37,070 nt of DNA, taken from the NCBI GenBank assembly GCA_964649825.1, contig CAZYQW010000126.1, forward strand, positions 1-37,070. Reading direction: 5' to 3'. The position numbers were made by a program, and so were the translations under genes. Source of the DNA: CAZYQW01 sp964649825. GTDB taxonomy: Bacteria > Planctomycetota > B15-G4 > JADJEK01. Within the stretch, counting starts at the first letter, position 1, and each line of letters starts with the position of its first letter. Below the pieces are notes generated by a model. That model did no database searches. It was not told the origin of the DNA and saw nothing but the letters and a program-made list of their open reading frames with translations. Of the stretch, positions 8,055 to 16,393 are shown one piece after another.

Positions 8055-8710
8055 GGAACCTGCTTCAAAGTCGCGACGCCCGCGACGTTCCGCTCGACCA
8101 CCTCGGCGTCACCCGAGTACGTCACGGCTCCGATTCCGGAGATCGACACCGCGAGCGTCTTCTCCGCGTGGACGCGTGCGTCGCCGGATCCCGCGATCAC
8201 GACGCGGACGTCGTCGGCGACGAGGTCGCTCGCGTCGATCGTTCCGGCACCCGCGATCGTCGTGTCGAGCCGAGACGCGGTGCCGCTCGCCCGTATCGCA
8301 CCGGCGCCGGACACGTCGAGCACGAGCGCGCCGCCGGCCTGGCCGTTCACCCACGCCTTGCCCGTACCGGAGACGTGCACGGCCGCGAGGTCGCGGACGC
8401 CCGCTCGATAGGTGAGGCCGGCGCGCGGGTGGACGTTGTCCAGCACTTCGATCCTGAGCGTGCCGTCGGTGACGACCGTCTCGATCCGGTCGATCAGGTT
8501 GTCATCGGTCTCGACCACCAGCGGCGTCGGCGCCCCGACCGTCACCTCGAGCTGGCCTGCGCCGTACAGCCGGATGACCGAGAACGGCGCGAGGCGGCGG
8601 GAATCGACCCTCTTCACGCCGCTGCCGGCGATGCCGGTCTGTCCCTCCCCGCTGCAGGCGGGAAGTTGGAGGGAAGCGAGCAGCAGCACCACCACGCGGA
8701 TCGGTTGCAT
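8051..8710 (-). CDS. GIN-domain (DUF2807) lipoprotein
   Basis: A 219-residue secreted lipoprotein. A short hydrophobic signal ends in the lipobox LPAC with C19 as lipidation site. The rest is a DUF2807/GIN-type beta-helical domain: APFSVIRLYGAGQLEVTVG, then repeated strand-turn units such as VHVSGTGKAWVNG, LDVSGAGAIRASG, TTIAGAGTIDASD and VIAGSGDARVHA. These are typical of putative adhesin-head domains whose role is unknown. It is the first gene of a two-gene unit: its TGA overlaps the antiporter start. The link to a cation antiporter is unusual and might indicate an envelope-stress or surface function, which is inference only. Confidence 0.85.
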   Translation of the reverse strand: MQPIRVVVLLLASLQLPACSGEGQTGIAGSGVKRVDSRRLAPFSVIRLYGAGQLEVTVGAPTPLVVETDDNLIDRIETVVTDGTLRIEVLDNVHPRAGLTYRAGVRDLAAVHVSGTGKAWVNGQAGGALVLDVSGAGAIRASGTASRLDTTIAGAGTIDASDLVADDVRVVIAGSGDARVHAEKTLAVSISGIGAVTYSGDAEVVERNVAGVATLKQVP

Positions 8711-8752
8711 CGATGTTCCCGGCGTCTTCCACGAACCGGGACATCGTAGCCC

Positions 8753-9561
8753 TCACGAGGTGCATGTCACGCCACCGGCGGGTTCCATGGCCCGCAGAAT
8801 GTCGTCACTCGGCCTGGACAGCGGCCCGGCGAACGCGACGTGGATCGAGCTCCCTGCGATCAGGTCGGTGACACCGAGGGAGCGGGTGTTGGGGGCCGGC
8901 GCGCATTCCAGGGGAGAGCCCCGACAGTGCATCCGACCGAGCGTCACGTCGATGCCGTTCGCGGTACCCCCGACCGGCAACCCCGCCCCCTCACCTGGAA
9001 CGACGTCACTCCCTGCGCGTGATCGACGAGCGAGGGGGTGACCGCGGTCGCGTCCGGTGGCGTATTGGCGACCAGCACGGCCTCTCGCAGCGGCAGGAAC
9101 TGGTGCATCCGTTTCCGCTGTTCCGCGGTGAAGGCCATGCTGGCGACGGGGATCGGCGGATGGAACTGGAAGTAGGTCGCCATCGGATTGCTGAACAGCC
9201 GGTTCACGAAGGCGGGACACGACGGGTACGCGGTCTGGAGGTCGCCGAGGAACCCGCCCGGGTCGGACGGCGTGTCCGAGACGAGGTCCCCCCACAAGTT
9301 CCAGGTCACGCGCCGAAGCCAGGCGCGGATCGACGCGGCCTCCCGCGGGGGGCGTCTGAGTGCGGCGATCCAGGCGCTTTGGACGAGATCGTCCGCCTCC
9401 GGCTCTCCCGCGATCGAGACGGCCAGGCGGCGCAGCCAGGCCTGATGCCGAAGGAGCGTCATCATGACGGACTCCGCGCTCGCCGGCCGGTCGTCGCGAA
9501 TCGGTTCTGGCGGCGGACCTTCGGGCACCTGGTCTCCAGTCGAAACGAGCCCCGAGCACAC
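8753..9561 (-). pseudogene. Chimeric relic: ECF sigma region 2 joined to M43-type protease C-terminus, frameshifted
   Basis: One minus-strand frame (9561 down to a TGA at 8944) starts with about 90 residues resembling ECF sigma factor region 2: LLRHQAWLRRLAVSIAG, EADDLVQSAWIAALRRPP, SIRAWLRRVTWNL. It then changes abruptly to WGDLVSDTPSDP, SCPAFVN, NPMATYF and FTAEQRKRMHQFL. These resemble the disulfide loop, Met-turn and last helix of M43 (pappalysin-type) metalloproteases. The sigma region 4 and the protease HExxH segment are both absent, so a deletion has probably fused two genes. Near a C5 run (8986-8990) the reading frame appears to shift by one base into a frame that continues AGLPVGGTANGIDVTLG and stops at 8753. 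A mutated relic is most likely. A functional fusion is less likely. Confidence 0.55.
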
Positions 9562-9788
9562 CTCCGTGCGTGCCCCGCCCAGCAGAGATCCCGCGAACGC
9601 CGCCTTGTTTCACGCGACTCCGATGTTTCTCGTCGTGGCACACCGGCCGGGCTCGCGGACGTCCGCGGGTCTCGTCGCCTTGAACGGGGCGCCGGGCAAG
9701 CGTAACCTCATCCACCGGATGGTCTCCGGACTCGTCGCTCCGAATCGTCCGACCTTCGGTTCCCCCAAAGTAAGAGGTCCGACTCCTT

Positions 9789-11183
9789 TTGTCCGAATCC
9801 CCGATCCGTGTGTCGCTTGTGTCGCTGGGCTGTCCGAAGAACCTGATCGATTCAGAGGTTCTGGTCGGCCGGCTCGCGGGCGGACCGTTCGCGCTGCAGA
9901 CCGAAGCGGACGGAGCCGACGTCGTCGTCATCAACACTTGCGGGTTCATCGACCCGGCCCGGGAGGAGTCGGTCGACACGATCTGCGAGATGCTCGAGCT
10001 GAAGGCGCGCGGCCAGGTGAAGGGCGTCGTGGTGGCGGGGTGCATGGTCCGGCGCTACGGAGCCGACCTGGCCCGCGAGCTTCCCGACGTCGACGCGTTC
10101 CTCGACATCTCGGACTATTCCGATGCGCCCGGCGTGTTCCAGCGCATCCATGCCCGGGCGGCCGGCGGCGAATCGCCGGCGAAGACCGAGGCGGGCGCGG
10201 CGCCGTTCCTCGGCGGCGGCGGGGCGAAGACCGTAACCTCCGACCTCGGCCGCGCGTTGCTCACCCTGCCGCACTCGGCCTACCTGCGGGTCTCGGAAGG
10301 GTGCGACCGGCAGTGCGCCTTCTGCGCGATCCCGCTGATCCGCGGAACGCAGCGCTCGAAGCCGATCGACGTGCTCGTGGAGGAGACCGAGCAGCTCGCC
10401 GCGGCTGGCGTGCGCGAGATCAGCTTGGTCGGCGAGGAGACGACCGCGTACGGCAGCGACGTCGGCCTGCGGTACGGCGAAGGGATCGTCGATCTCCTGC
10501 GAAACCTCGCGCGGGTCGAGGGCATCGAGTGGATCCGCCTGCAGTACGCCCATCCGGGGTCGTTCAAGCCGTCGCTGATCGATGAGATCCGCGACAACCC
10601 CAAGGTCTGCGCCTACGTCGACATGCCGATCCAGCACGGCGACGACGCGATCCTGAAGAAGATGAAGCGCGGAACGCCGGCCGATCGCATCCGGCGCATC
10701 GTGGCCGACCTGCGCGCCGCGGTGCCGCACGTCACGCTCCGCACGACGATCCTGGTCGGGTTCCCCGGCGAGACCGACGCGAGCTTCCAGAACCTGCTCG
10801 AGCTTCTCGAGGAGACCCGCTTCGAGCGCCTCGGCTGTTTCGCGTACTCGCGCGAAGAAGGGACGAGCTCGTACGATCTGCCGGGCCGAGTCGGGGCACG
10901 CATCGCGGCCGAGCGCCGGCGGCAGGTGATGACGCTGCAGCGCCGGATCACGCGCGAGCGCAACGAAGCGCTCATCGGGCGGACGATTCCGGTGCTGATC
11001 GACGCGATCGACGAGGACGGGGCGATCGGACGCACGGAGGGGGACGCGCCCCAGATCGATTGCTCGGTGCGCGTGGCGGGCGTGGACATGGAACCGGGGA
11101 CGTTCGTCCCGGTCGAGATCACCGCGACCGACGGGTACGACCTCGAAGGGAAGGCGACGAGCGTGGCCGGAGCCGGCTCGTGA
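9789..11183 (+). CDS. rimO: Ribosomal protein S12 methylthiotransferase RimO
   Basis: A 464-residue radical-SAM methylthiotransferase that modifies the conserved Asp of ribosomal protein S12. The N-terminal UPF0004 domain carries the three auxiliary-cluster cysteines C15 (SLGCPKN), C51 (NTCGF) and C85 (AGCM). The radical-SAM cluster motif is C172-x3-C176-x2-C179 in CDRQCAFC. The C-terminal TRAM region includes RTEGDAPQID, a signature that separates RimO from MiaB. An inserted Gly/Ala-rich loop (about residues 125-150) precedes the SAM domain. The start is TTG 9789, placed just before the first strand with AGAGG about eleven bases upstream; no ATG is suitably placed. The stop overlaps the GTG start of pgsA. 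Confidence 0.95.
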   Translation: MSESPIRVSLVSLGCPKNLIDSEVLVGRLAGGPFALQTEADGADVVVINTCGFIDPAREESVDTICEMLELKARGQVKGVVVAGCMVRRYGADLARELPDVDAFLDISDYSDAPGVFQRIHARAAGGESPAKTEAGAAPFLGGGGAKTVTSDLGRALLTLPHSAYLRVSEGCDRQCAFCAIPLIRGTQRSKPIDVLVEETEQLAAAGVREISLVGEETTAYGSDVGLRYGEGIVDLLRNLARVEGIEWIRLQYAHPGSFKPSLIDEIRDNPKVCAYVDMPIQHGDDAILKKMKRGTPADRIRRIVADLRAAVPHVTLRTTILVGFPGETDASFQNLLELLEETRFERLGCFAYSREEGTSSYDLPGRVGARIAAERRRQVMTLQRRITRERNEALIGRTIPVLIDAIDEDGAIGRTEGDAPQIDCSVRVAGVDMEPGTFVPVEITATDGYDLEGKATSVAGAGS

Positions 11184-11779
11184 ACCTTCCGAACCAGATC
11201 ACGGTCGGGCGGCTCCTGGTTTCCCTGGTGCTGTTCGGGATCCTGATCGGTTTGGACGACGCCGCCCCCGGACGGACCGGCCTGATCACCTGCTTCTTCC
11301 TCTTCATCGCCGTCACCGCGTCCGATGCGTTGGACGGATACTATGCCCGTAAGTACGGACAAGTCAGTACGTTCGGAAGGATTGCCGACCCCGCCGTCGA
11401 CAAGATCACGGTGACCGGCACGCTCATCCTCCTCTGCGCGGCGCCCTGGACGCGGCCGGTGCTGGAGCCGTGGATGGTGGTCCTGATCGTCGCGCGCGAG
11501 TTCACGATCACGGGCCTGCGCTCCTACGTCGAGTCGCGGGGAATCGACTTCGGGGCGGACTGGTCCGGCAAGTTGAAGATGATCGTCCAGAGCGTGGCGA
11601 TCCCCGGTGTCTTCTTCTTCAAGATCATCGAGCAACTGTTTGGCCGTGACTCCTGGGCGGCCGACGGCTCCCGCTACCTCGGGATCGTCCTGATGTGGGC
11701 CGCACTCGGGTTCACCGTCTACTCCGGCGTCGAGTACGTGGTGAAGGCGACGCGCATCCTCCGCCGAGTCGAGGCATGA
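11180..11779 (+). CDS. pgsA: CDP-diacylglycerol--glycerol-3-phosphate 3-phosphatidyltransferase
   Basis: A 199-residue integral membrane CDP-alcohol phosphatidyltransferase. It should make phosphatidylglycerophosphate from CDP-diacylglycerol and glycerol-3-phosphate, the committed step toward phosphatidylglycerol. It starts NLPNQITVGRLL, typical of PgsA. The catalytic motif begins at D49 with DALDGYYAR and continues to G-x3-D-x3-D in FGRIADPAVD. About four to five membrane segments are visible. GTG 11180 is the start: it overlaps the rimO stop (GTGA) and gives the conserved N-terminus, whereas an upstream ATG in frame would add 40 unrelated residues. The next gene, pgpA, performs the next step of the same pathway and overlaps it by four bases. 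Confidence 0.93.
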   Translation: MNLPNQITVGRLLVSLVLFGILIGLDDAAPGRTGLITCFFLFIAVTASDALDGYYARKYGQVSTFGRIADPAVDKITVTGTLILLCAAPWTRPVLEPWMVVLIVAREFTITGLRSYVESRGIDFGADWSGKLKMIVQSVAIPGVFFFKIIEQLFGRDSWAADGSRYLGIVLMWAALGFTVYSGVEYVVKATRILRRVEA

Positions 11780-12261
11780 GCCTGAAGGATCGTTTGGTCC
11801 TGGTGCTCGCCACCGGGTTCGGCTCCGGGTATTCGCCTATCGCGCCGGGCACGGTCGGGACGGGTGCGGCGCTCGTCGTCCTGCTGCTCCTCTCTCGTAC
11901 CGCCCTGCCGCCGCGAGAGACGTTGATCGCGCTGTTCGGGCTCTGCTTCGTGGCCTCGCTCGCGATCGGCGCCTCGGCCGAGCGGCTGCTCGGACGCAAG
12001 GATCCGCCCGCGTTCGTCCTCGACGAGTTCGCGGGCTTCTACCTCGCGTTGCTGACCCTTCGCCAGGAGTGGCCGTCCCTCGGCGACGGGATCGTGGCGT
12101 TTTTTCTCTTCCGACTGTTCGATGTCGCGAAACCGATGCCGGCCCGACAGCTACAGAATCTCGGCGGAGGTCCGGGTATCGTGCTCGACGACGTGGCCGC
12201 GGGCCTCTACGCCTGGATGGGGGTCTACGTGTACCGCCACCTTCTCGAGAATCCCCTGTAG
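11776..12261 (+). CDS. pgpA: Phosphatidylglycerophosphatase A
   Basis: A 161-residue membrane phosphatase of the PgpA family. It removes the phosphate from phosphatidylglycerophosphate to give phosphatidylglycerol. Family motifs are GSGYSPIAPGTVGTGAAL near the N-terminus, FVLDEFAGFYLAL with its acidic pair, FFLFRLFDVAKPMPARQLQ, and GIVLDDVAAGLYA near the end. Three to four hydrophobic helices are visible. ATG 11776 overlaps the pgsA stop. The adjacency of pgsA and pgpA means two consecutive phospholipid steps are co-translated. A Shine-Dalgarno sequence for the following SpoIIE-like gene lies directly after its stop. Confidence 0.93.
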   Translation: MSLKDRLVLVLATGFGSGYSPIAPGTVGTGAALVVLLLLSRTALPPRETLIALFGLCFVASLAIGASAERLLGRKDPPAFVLDEFAGFYLALLTLRQEWPSLGDGIVAFFLFRLFDVAKPMPARQLQNLGGGPGIVLDDVAAGLYAWMGVYVYRHLLENPL

Positions 12262-12270
12262 GAGGGGTGC

Positions 12271-14052
12271 ATGGCAGCATCTCGAAAACCGCGCCACGGC
12301 GACAGCACGATCATCGCGCGCAAGACGGGGCCGGAGAACAAGATCACCGCGACGCAGATCCTCAGCGCGGCCGAGGTCCGGGCGAAGAAGGGGGGGCGTG
12401 CCGGCGAGTCGTCGATCATCCTCCCGAAGGACAGGATCCGGCGGGCCGGGCTCGGGGTCTCGGTCAAGTTCGCCATGGCCATCAGCATCGCCATCGCGAT
12501 CTTCATGACGCTGTTCGGGTTCGTGATCTACAACAACCTGAAGGGTGCCCTGAACGACGAGATCGACGGGGCCGGCGTCCTCGCGGCCCGCGCGCTCGCG
12601 ACCCACGAGCTGTTCGCATGGAACGAGTTCAACCGCGCGTTCAGCGGGACGAGCTACGCCCGGTTCGAGCAGGAGATCTCGCGCGGAGAGAAGACGATTC
12701 CGCCGGACGCCCTCTCGGATGCTCAGAAACAGGACGTCGAAAAGCGGCGCGAGTACAACAAGGCGATCCTCAAACGCTTGCTCGAGAAAGACAGCCGCAT
12801 CCTGGACGCGCTGATCTCGAGCCCGGACCGCTCGAAGATCGTCCGCGTGGCAAGCGGCCGGCCGAAGCTCGATTTCACGGGCTCGAAGGTCTACTCCGTG
12901 TACGACGTCGACATCGAGTACGGAACGTACACGCCGCCCGATGGTGCGGCGCAGAACGCGCGGTCGTTCGTGGCGCCGATCTTGGATCCGTTCGGCAAAG
13001 TCGAAGGGCGGGCCACCGTGGTGCTTTCCGAGGCGTCGATCCAAGAGGAGCTCGCCAAGGTCCGCATGCAGGTCCTGGTGCTCGCGCTCGTCTTCATCGT
13101 CCTCGGCGTCGCCGTCGCGTTCGTGATGGGGCAGCGGATCACGTCACCGATCCTCTCGCTCACGCGCGACGTCGAGACGATCGCGCGCGGCAACCTGGAC
13201 CATCGGCCGCGCGTGATGACGACCGATGAGATCGGCGTGCTCGCTCGCACCGTCGACCTGATGGCCCGCAGCCTCGCCGAAGCGCAGTCGCAGGAGTTCG
13301 AGCATCAGAAGCAGAAGCACCAGCTCTCGGTCGCGCTCGAGATCCAGTCGAACCTGTTCCCGCAGAAGCTGCCCGATGTCGAGTGCTTCGAGGTCGCGGC
13401 TCACTACCACCCCGGCCCCGAGGTGGGGGGCGACTACTACGACGCGTTCAAGCTCAAGGACGGCCGGCTCTGCGTCATGGTCGCGTCCGCGTCGGGCAAG
13501 GGGATCCCGGCCGCGATGGTGACGACGATGGCCCGCTCGTTCATCTCGGCGGTCGCCGAGCGCGAGGACACCGGCCCCGCGATCCTGAAGGCCGTCAATC
13601 GGCTGCTCTCGCCCGACCTGCGGCGCGGAATGTACGTCACCGCCCTCTTCGGCATCCTCGACCCGAAGACCGGCGTCTTCTCCGTCTCGAACGCGGGTCA
13701 CAGCGCCCTCGCCGTCTACCGCAACGAGAAGAAGCAGGTCGAGATGGTCCACTCCGACGGGATCGCGCTTGGCTTCGACAAGGGTCCTGTGTTCGATCGG
13801 ACGCTTCAGGAGAAGGCGATCCAGCTCGAGCCGCTCGACCGCGTGGTGATGTGCACGTCCGGCGCGTTCGACGTGAAGAACCACGAGGGGAAGGAGATCG
13901 GTGAGGAGGCGTTCTACCGTCTCGTCGCGCGCGAGGCCGGCAAGACGTCGGATGCATTCGTCAAGCTCGTGGCGCACGCGATCGAGAAGTACGCCGAGGC
14001 CGGCACGATCGACAGCGACATCACGTTCGTGACCGTGAAACGGCTCGCGTGA
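12271..14052 (+). CDS. Membrane HAMP / SpoIIE-type PP2C protein, active site degraded
   Basis: A 593-residue RsbU-like protein. A basic cytoplasmic N-tail (1-66) is followed by a membrane segment (about 68-88), an extracytoplasmic region, a second membrane segment (about 267-287), HAMP and a helical linker (288-365). A SpoIIE/PP2C phosphatase domain fills about 366-590. Family landmarks include ALEIQSNLFPQKLP, GGDYYDAF (D388) and the terminal DITFVTV (D583). Two metal-ligand Asp positions are replaced: the GDVSGKG motif reads ASASGKG (S406), and the TDG motif reads TSG (S530). It may be a pseudophosphatase acting as a sensor or scaffold. A strong AGGAGG precedes the ATG, nine bases after pgpA. 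Its stop overlaps the MazG-like gene. Confidence 0.85.
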   Translation: MAASRKPRHGDSTIIARKTGPENKITATQILSAAEVRAKKGGRAGESSIILPKDRIRRAGLGVSVKFAMAISIAIAIFMTLFGFVIYNNLKGALNDEIDGAGVLAARALATHELFAWNEFNRAFSGTSYARFEQEISRGEKTIPPDALSDAQKQDVEKRREYNKAILKRLLEKDSRILDALISSPDRSKIVRVASGRPKLDFTGSKVYSVYDVDIEYGTYTPPDGAAQNARSFVAPILDPFGKVEGRATVVLSEASIQEELAKVRMQVLVLALVFIVLGVAVAFVMGQRITSPILSLTRDVETIARGNLDHRPRVMTTDEIGVLARTVDLMARSLAEAQSQEFEHQKQKHQLSVALEIQSNLFPQKLPDVECFEVAAHYHPGPEVGGDYYDAFKLKDGRLCVMVASASGKGIPAAMVTTMARSFISAVAEREDTGPAILKAVNRLLSPDLRRGMYVTALFGILDPKTGVFSVSNAGHSALAVYRNEKKQVEMVHSDGIALGFDKGPVFDRTLQEKAIQLEPLDRVVMCTSGAFDVKNHEGKEIGEEAFYRLVAREAGKTSDAFVKLVAHAIEKYAEAGTIDSDITFVTVKRLA

Positions 14053-14360
14053 TGGACATCCGCGCGTTCCAGCGGCGGATCGAGGCGATCTACTTCCAGA
14101 AGGACAGAGCCCGCGGACTCGAGGGGACGTTCATGTGGTTCACCGAGGAGGTCGGTGAGCTCTCGCGGGCGTTGCGGCGCATGGACGACGCCGAGCTCAA
14201 GGGAGAGTTCGCGGACGTGCTCGCGTGGCTCTCCACGCTTGCGTCGATCTCCGGCGTCGACCTCGAGGAGGCGGCGCGCGCGAAGTACGAGGACGGCTGT
14301 CCCCGGTGCCGAGCGATACCCTGCGCGTGCCAGGAGCCGCGATCGCAGCGGACCGCGTGA
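14049..14360 (+). CDS. MazG-like nucleotide pyrophosphohydrolase-family protein
   Basis: A ~103-residue all-alpha protein of the MazG-like superfamily. The Mg-binding motifs are FTEEVGELSRAL and EFADVLAWLSTLA, spaced as in single-domain MazG/dUTPase-like enzymes that hydrolyse non-canonical NTPs. The tail after AARAKYEDG is CPRCRAIPCAC, a compact four-cysteine motif that could bind zinc. Two starts are possible: GTG 14049, which gives a GTGA overlap with the SpoIIE-like gene, or ATG 14052, which shares one base with that stop. Either way the genes are coupled. The gene ends the rimO-pgsA-pgpA-SpoIIE chain and faces the chemoreceptor gene across a hairpin. Confidence 0.8.
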   Translation: MMDIRAFQRRIEAIYFQKDRARGLEGTFMWFTEEVGELSRALRRMDDAELKGEFADVLAWLSTLASISGVDLEEAARAKYEDGCPRCRAIPCACQEPRSQRTA

Positions 14361-14419
14361 ATCCGTGGGTCCGGATCATCGCGATGGGCGCGCCGTACGC
14401 GGATCGTCCGGCGCGCGGC

Positions 14420-14442
14420 CGCTCGACCGGTCGGGTCGAGCG
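14420..14442. terminator. Hairpin between convergent genes
   Basis: CGCTCGAC (14420-14427) and GTCGAGCG (14435-14442) form a perfect 8-bp stem with a 7-base loop. It lies between the stops of the MazG-like gene and the chemoreceptor gene, just outside the latter. There is no U-tract, so an intrinsic terminator of GC-rich type or an RNA 3'-end protector is only likely. Confidence 0.45.
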
Positions 14443-14447
14443 CGAGG

Positions 14448-16235
14448 TCAGGGGCGCACGGCCGGCTCGGCCGAGCGTGTCGGGGCTGCGGCGAGCGCCG
14501 CGCGGACGTTCGCCGCGTCTCCGCGGCTCAGGGGCCGGCCGCCGGCTCCGGTCGATCCGGACGGGTCGGCGTCGCGCCGTTCGCACTTGAACGCGGCGAC
14601 GAGCTGCGAGAGTTGACTGGCCAGTTGATCGAGCGAGGCCGCGGCCGAGCGAATCTCCGCCGCGTCGTCGCGCGTCCCTTTTGCCACCGCCGTGACGTCG
14701 GCGACGTTCTTCGAGATCATCGACGTCCGCTGCGACACGCCGGAGACGTTGCGGGAGATCTCGTCCGACACGGCGGACTGCTCCTCCACCGCGCTCGCGA
14801 TCGAGATCTGCATCTGGCTGATCTTCTCGATCACCGCGCTCACCCGATCGATCGCCTCGACGGCGTCGGCGGTGTCACCCTGGATCGTCTCGATCTTGCG
14901 GCCGATGTCCTCGGTCGCCTGCCGGGTCTGTTGCGCGAGCTCCTTCACCTCGTTTGCCACGACGGCGAATCCTTTGCCGGCGTCGCCGGCGCGGGCCGCC
15001 TCGATCGTGGCGTTCAAGGCCAGGAGGTTCGTCTGCTCCGCGATCGAGGTGATGACTCGCACGACCTCGCCGATCTCCGAGCTGCTCCCCGTGAGCTTCG
15101 TGATCACGGTGTTCGTTCCACGCGCGACCTGCACGGCCTCCTCCGCCACGCGCGCCGCCCCGGCGGAGTTCTCCGCGATCTCCCGGATCGACGCGAGCAG
15201 CTCCTCGGTGGACGTCGCGACGTTGCTTGCGCCATCCGTGATCTGCGCGATCGAACTGGAGACGACGTCGAGGCGAGTCGAGGTCTCCTCCGCACGCTCG
15301 CTCAACTGAGTTCCACGAGCCGCGATTCGCTCGGACGTGTACGTCAGCGAGTGCGCCGCGCCACCGATTCGGACGAGCGATTCCTCGAACTCGGCAACCG
15401 AGCGATTGAGCGCGGTGCCCATTCGCCCGATTTCGTCGTTCCCTCGTACGACCATGCGCTGCGTGAGGTCGCCGTCGGCCAGGCGATCCAGGACTTCCAT
15501 GGTTCGGGCGAGCGGTTCGGAGACGCATCGCCGGGTGACGAGGTAGATGACGGCGATGATGCCGGCGATGACTGCCGCCACGATGCCGCTGGTGCCGTCG
15601 AGGACGCCGAAGCCCGCCTCGGCGCGCGTGTAGAGCGGACAGATGACTTCGAGGACTCCGCGCACGTCTCCGAGCCGCCAATTCGACTTCGGGGTGTCGG
15701 GCCGCGTGTTGTGGCAGTCCACGCAGGCCTGCGCCGTGAGCCGATCCGCGATGGCGACGCGAACGACGTCATGCCCGTTCAACACCTCCGTCGAGACGAA
15801 CGGCTCGTCGGGGTTGCTGGCCACCGAGTCCAGGGCCTGGCGCGCGAATCCGTCCAGGACGCGGTTCGCGCGGTTCGGAAACGGATGATCGCTGTAGAGC
15901 CGGAGCCGAATGTTCTGATCTTCCTTGCCGAAGAGCGCGCTCAGGTCGTGGATCATCGTGGCGGGGAGAGGAATCGCGTCCGCTCGCTCGGCGTGATCGA
16001 ACGATACGTCGAGATCCGTTTCCTTCGCGACCTTGGCCACTACGTTCGCGGTGTAGTAGCTGCGCAGCGTCTTGAACTGTCCGAGGATCTTCGACGCCGT
16101 GAAGACGGTCTGTTCCGACGACACGTCCTGCGCTGACCGGCGAACGGAGGCGAAGAGCAGTACGAGCCCGCCGGCGAGCACGAGCACCGTCCAGAGCATC
16201 AGCTTGGTGCCGACGCCGAAGCTTGTCGTTGTCAT
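14448..16235 (-). CDS. Methyl-accepting chemotaxis protein with c-haem Tll0287-like sensor
   Basis: A 595-residue chemoreceptor. A membrane segment (about 10-28) precedes a periplasmic Tll0287-like (DUF3365) domain with YYTANVVAKV, the strand FVSTEVLNGHDVVRVA and a c-type haem motif C171-V-D-C174-H175. A second membrane segment (about 215-236) leads to HAMP and a long helical signalling region. The CheA/CheW-binding tip reads EQTNLLALNATIEAARAGDAGKGFAVVANEV, given here only as a family hallmark. The haem suggests sensing of redox state, oxygen or a gas ligand. GGAGAG lies four bases upstream of ATG 16235. No che genes are in the window, so it must signal to a remote cluster. Confidence 0.92.
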   Translation of the reverse strand: MTTTSFGVGTKLMLWTVLVLAGGLVLLFASVRRSAQDVSSEQTVFTASKILGQFKTLRSYYTANVVAKVAKETDLDVSFDHAERADAIPLPATMIHDLSALFGKEDQNIRLRLYSDHPFPNRANRVLDGFARQALDSVASNPDEPFVSTEVLNGHDVVRVAIADRLTAQACVDCHNTRPDTPKSNWRLGDVRGVLEVICPLYTRAEAGFGVLDGTSGIVAAVIAGIIAVIYLVTRRCVSEPLARTMEVLDRLADGDLTQRMVVRGNDEIGRMGTALNRSVAEFEESLVRIGGAAHSLTYTSERIAARGTQLSERAEETSTRLDVVSSSIAQITDGASNVATSTEELLASIREIAENSAGAARVAEEAVQVARGTNTVITKLTGSSSEIGEVVRVITSIAEQTNLLALNATIEAARAGDAGKGFAVVANEVKELAQQTRQATEDIGRKIETIQGDTADAVEAIDRVSAVIEKISQMQISIASAVEEQSAVSDEISRNVSGVSQRTSMISKNVADVTAVAKGTRDDAAEIRSAAASLDQLASQLSQLVAAFKCERRDADPSGSTGAGGRPLSRGDAANVRAALAAAPTRSAEPAVRP

Positions 16236-16393
16236 GGTGCTCTCCGTGGGCCCCGCGTTCCGCTTCTCGGCGCGCCTTACCAGCGGAGGCGCACGGACCG
16301 TTCATCGACACGATGACCGCCCGAGCTTGAGCACGTGCATCCGACGCCCAGGCCCGCCCAGGCCCGCTTGGGTCCGCGCGATCCGGGCCGGGG

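Noticed and set aside
8753..10045. A 430-codon minus-strand open frame covering the rimO start
   Set aside because: Most of it is antisense to rimO or out of frame with the sigma/M43 relic. Only its last ~75 codons look coding, and these were included as the frameshifted end of the relic.
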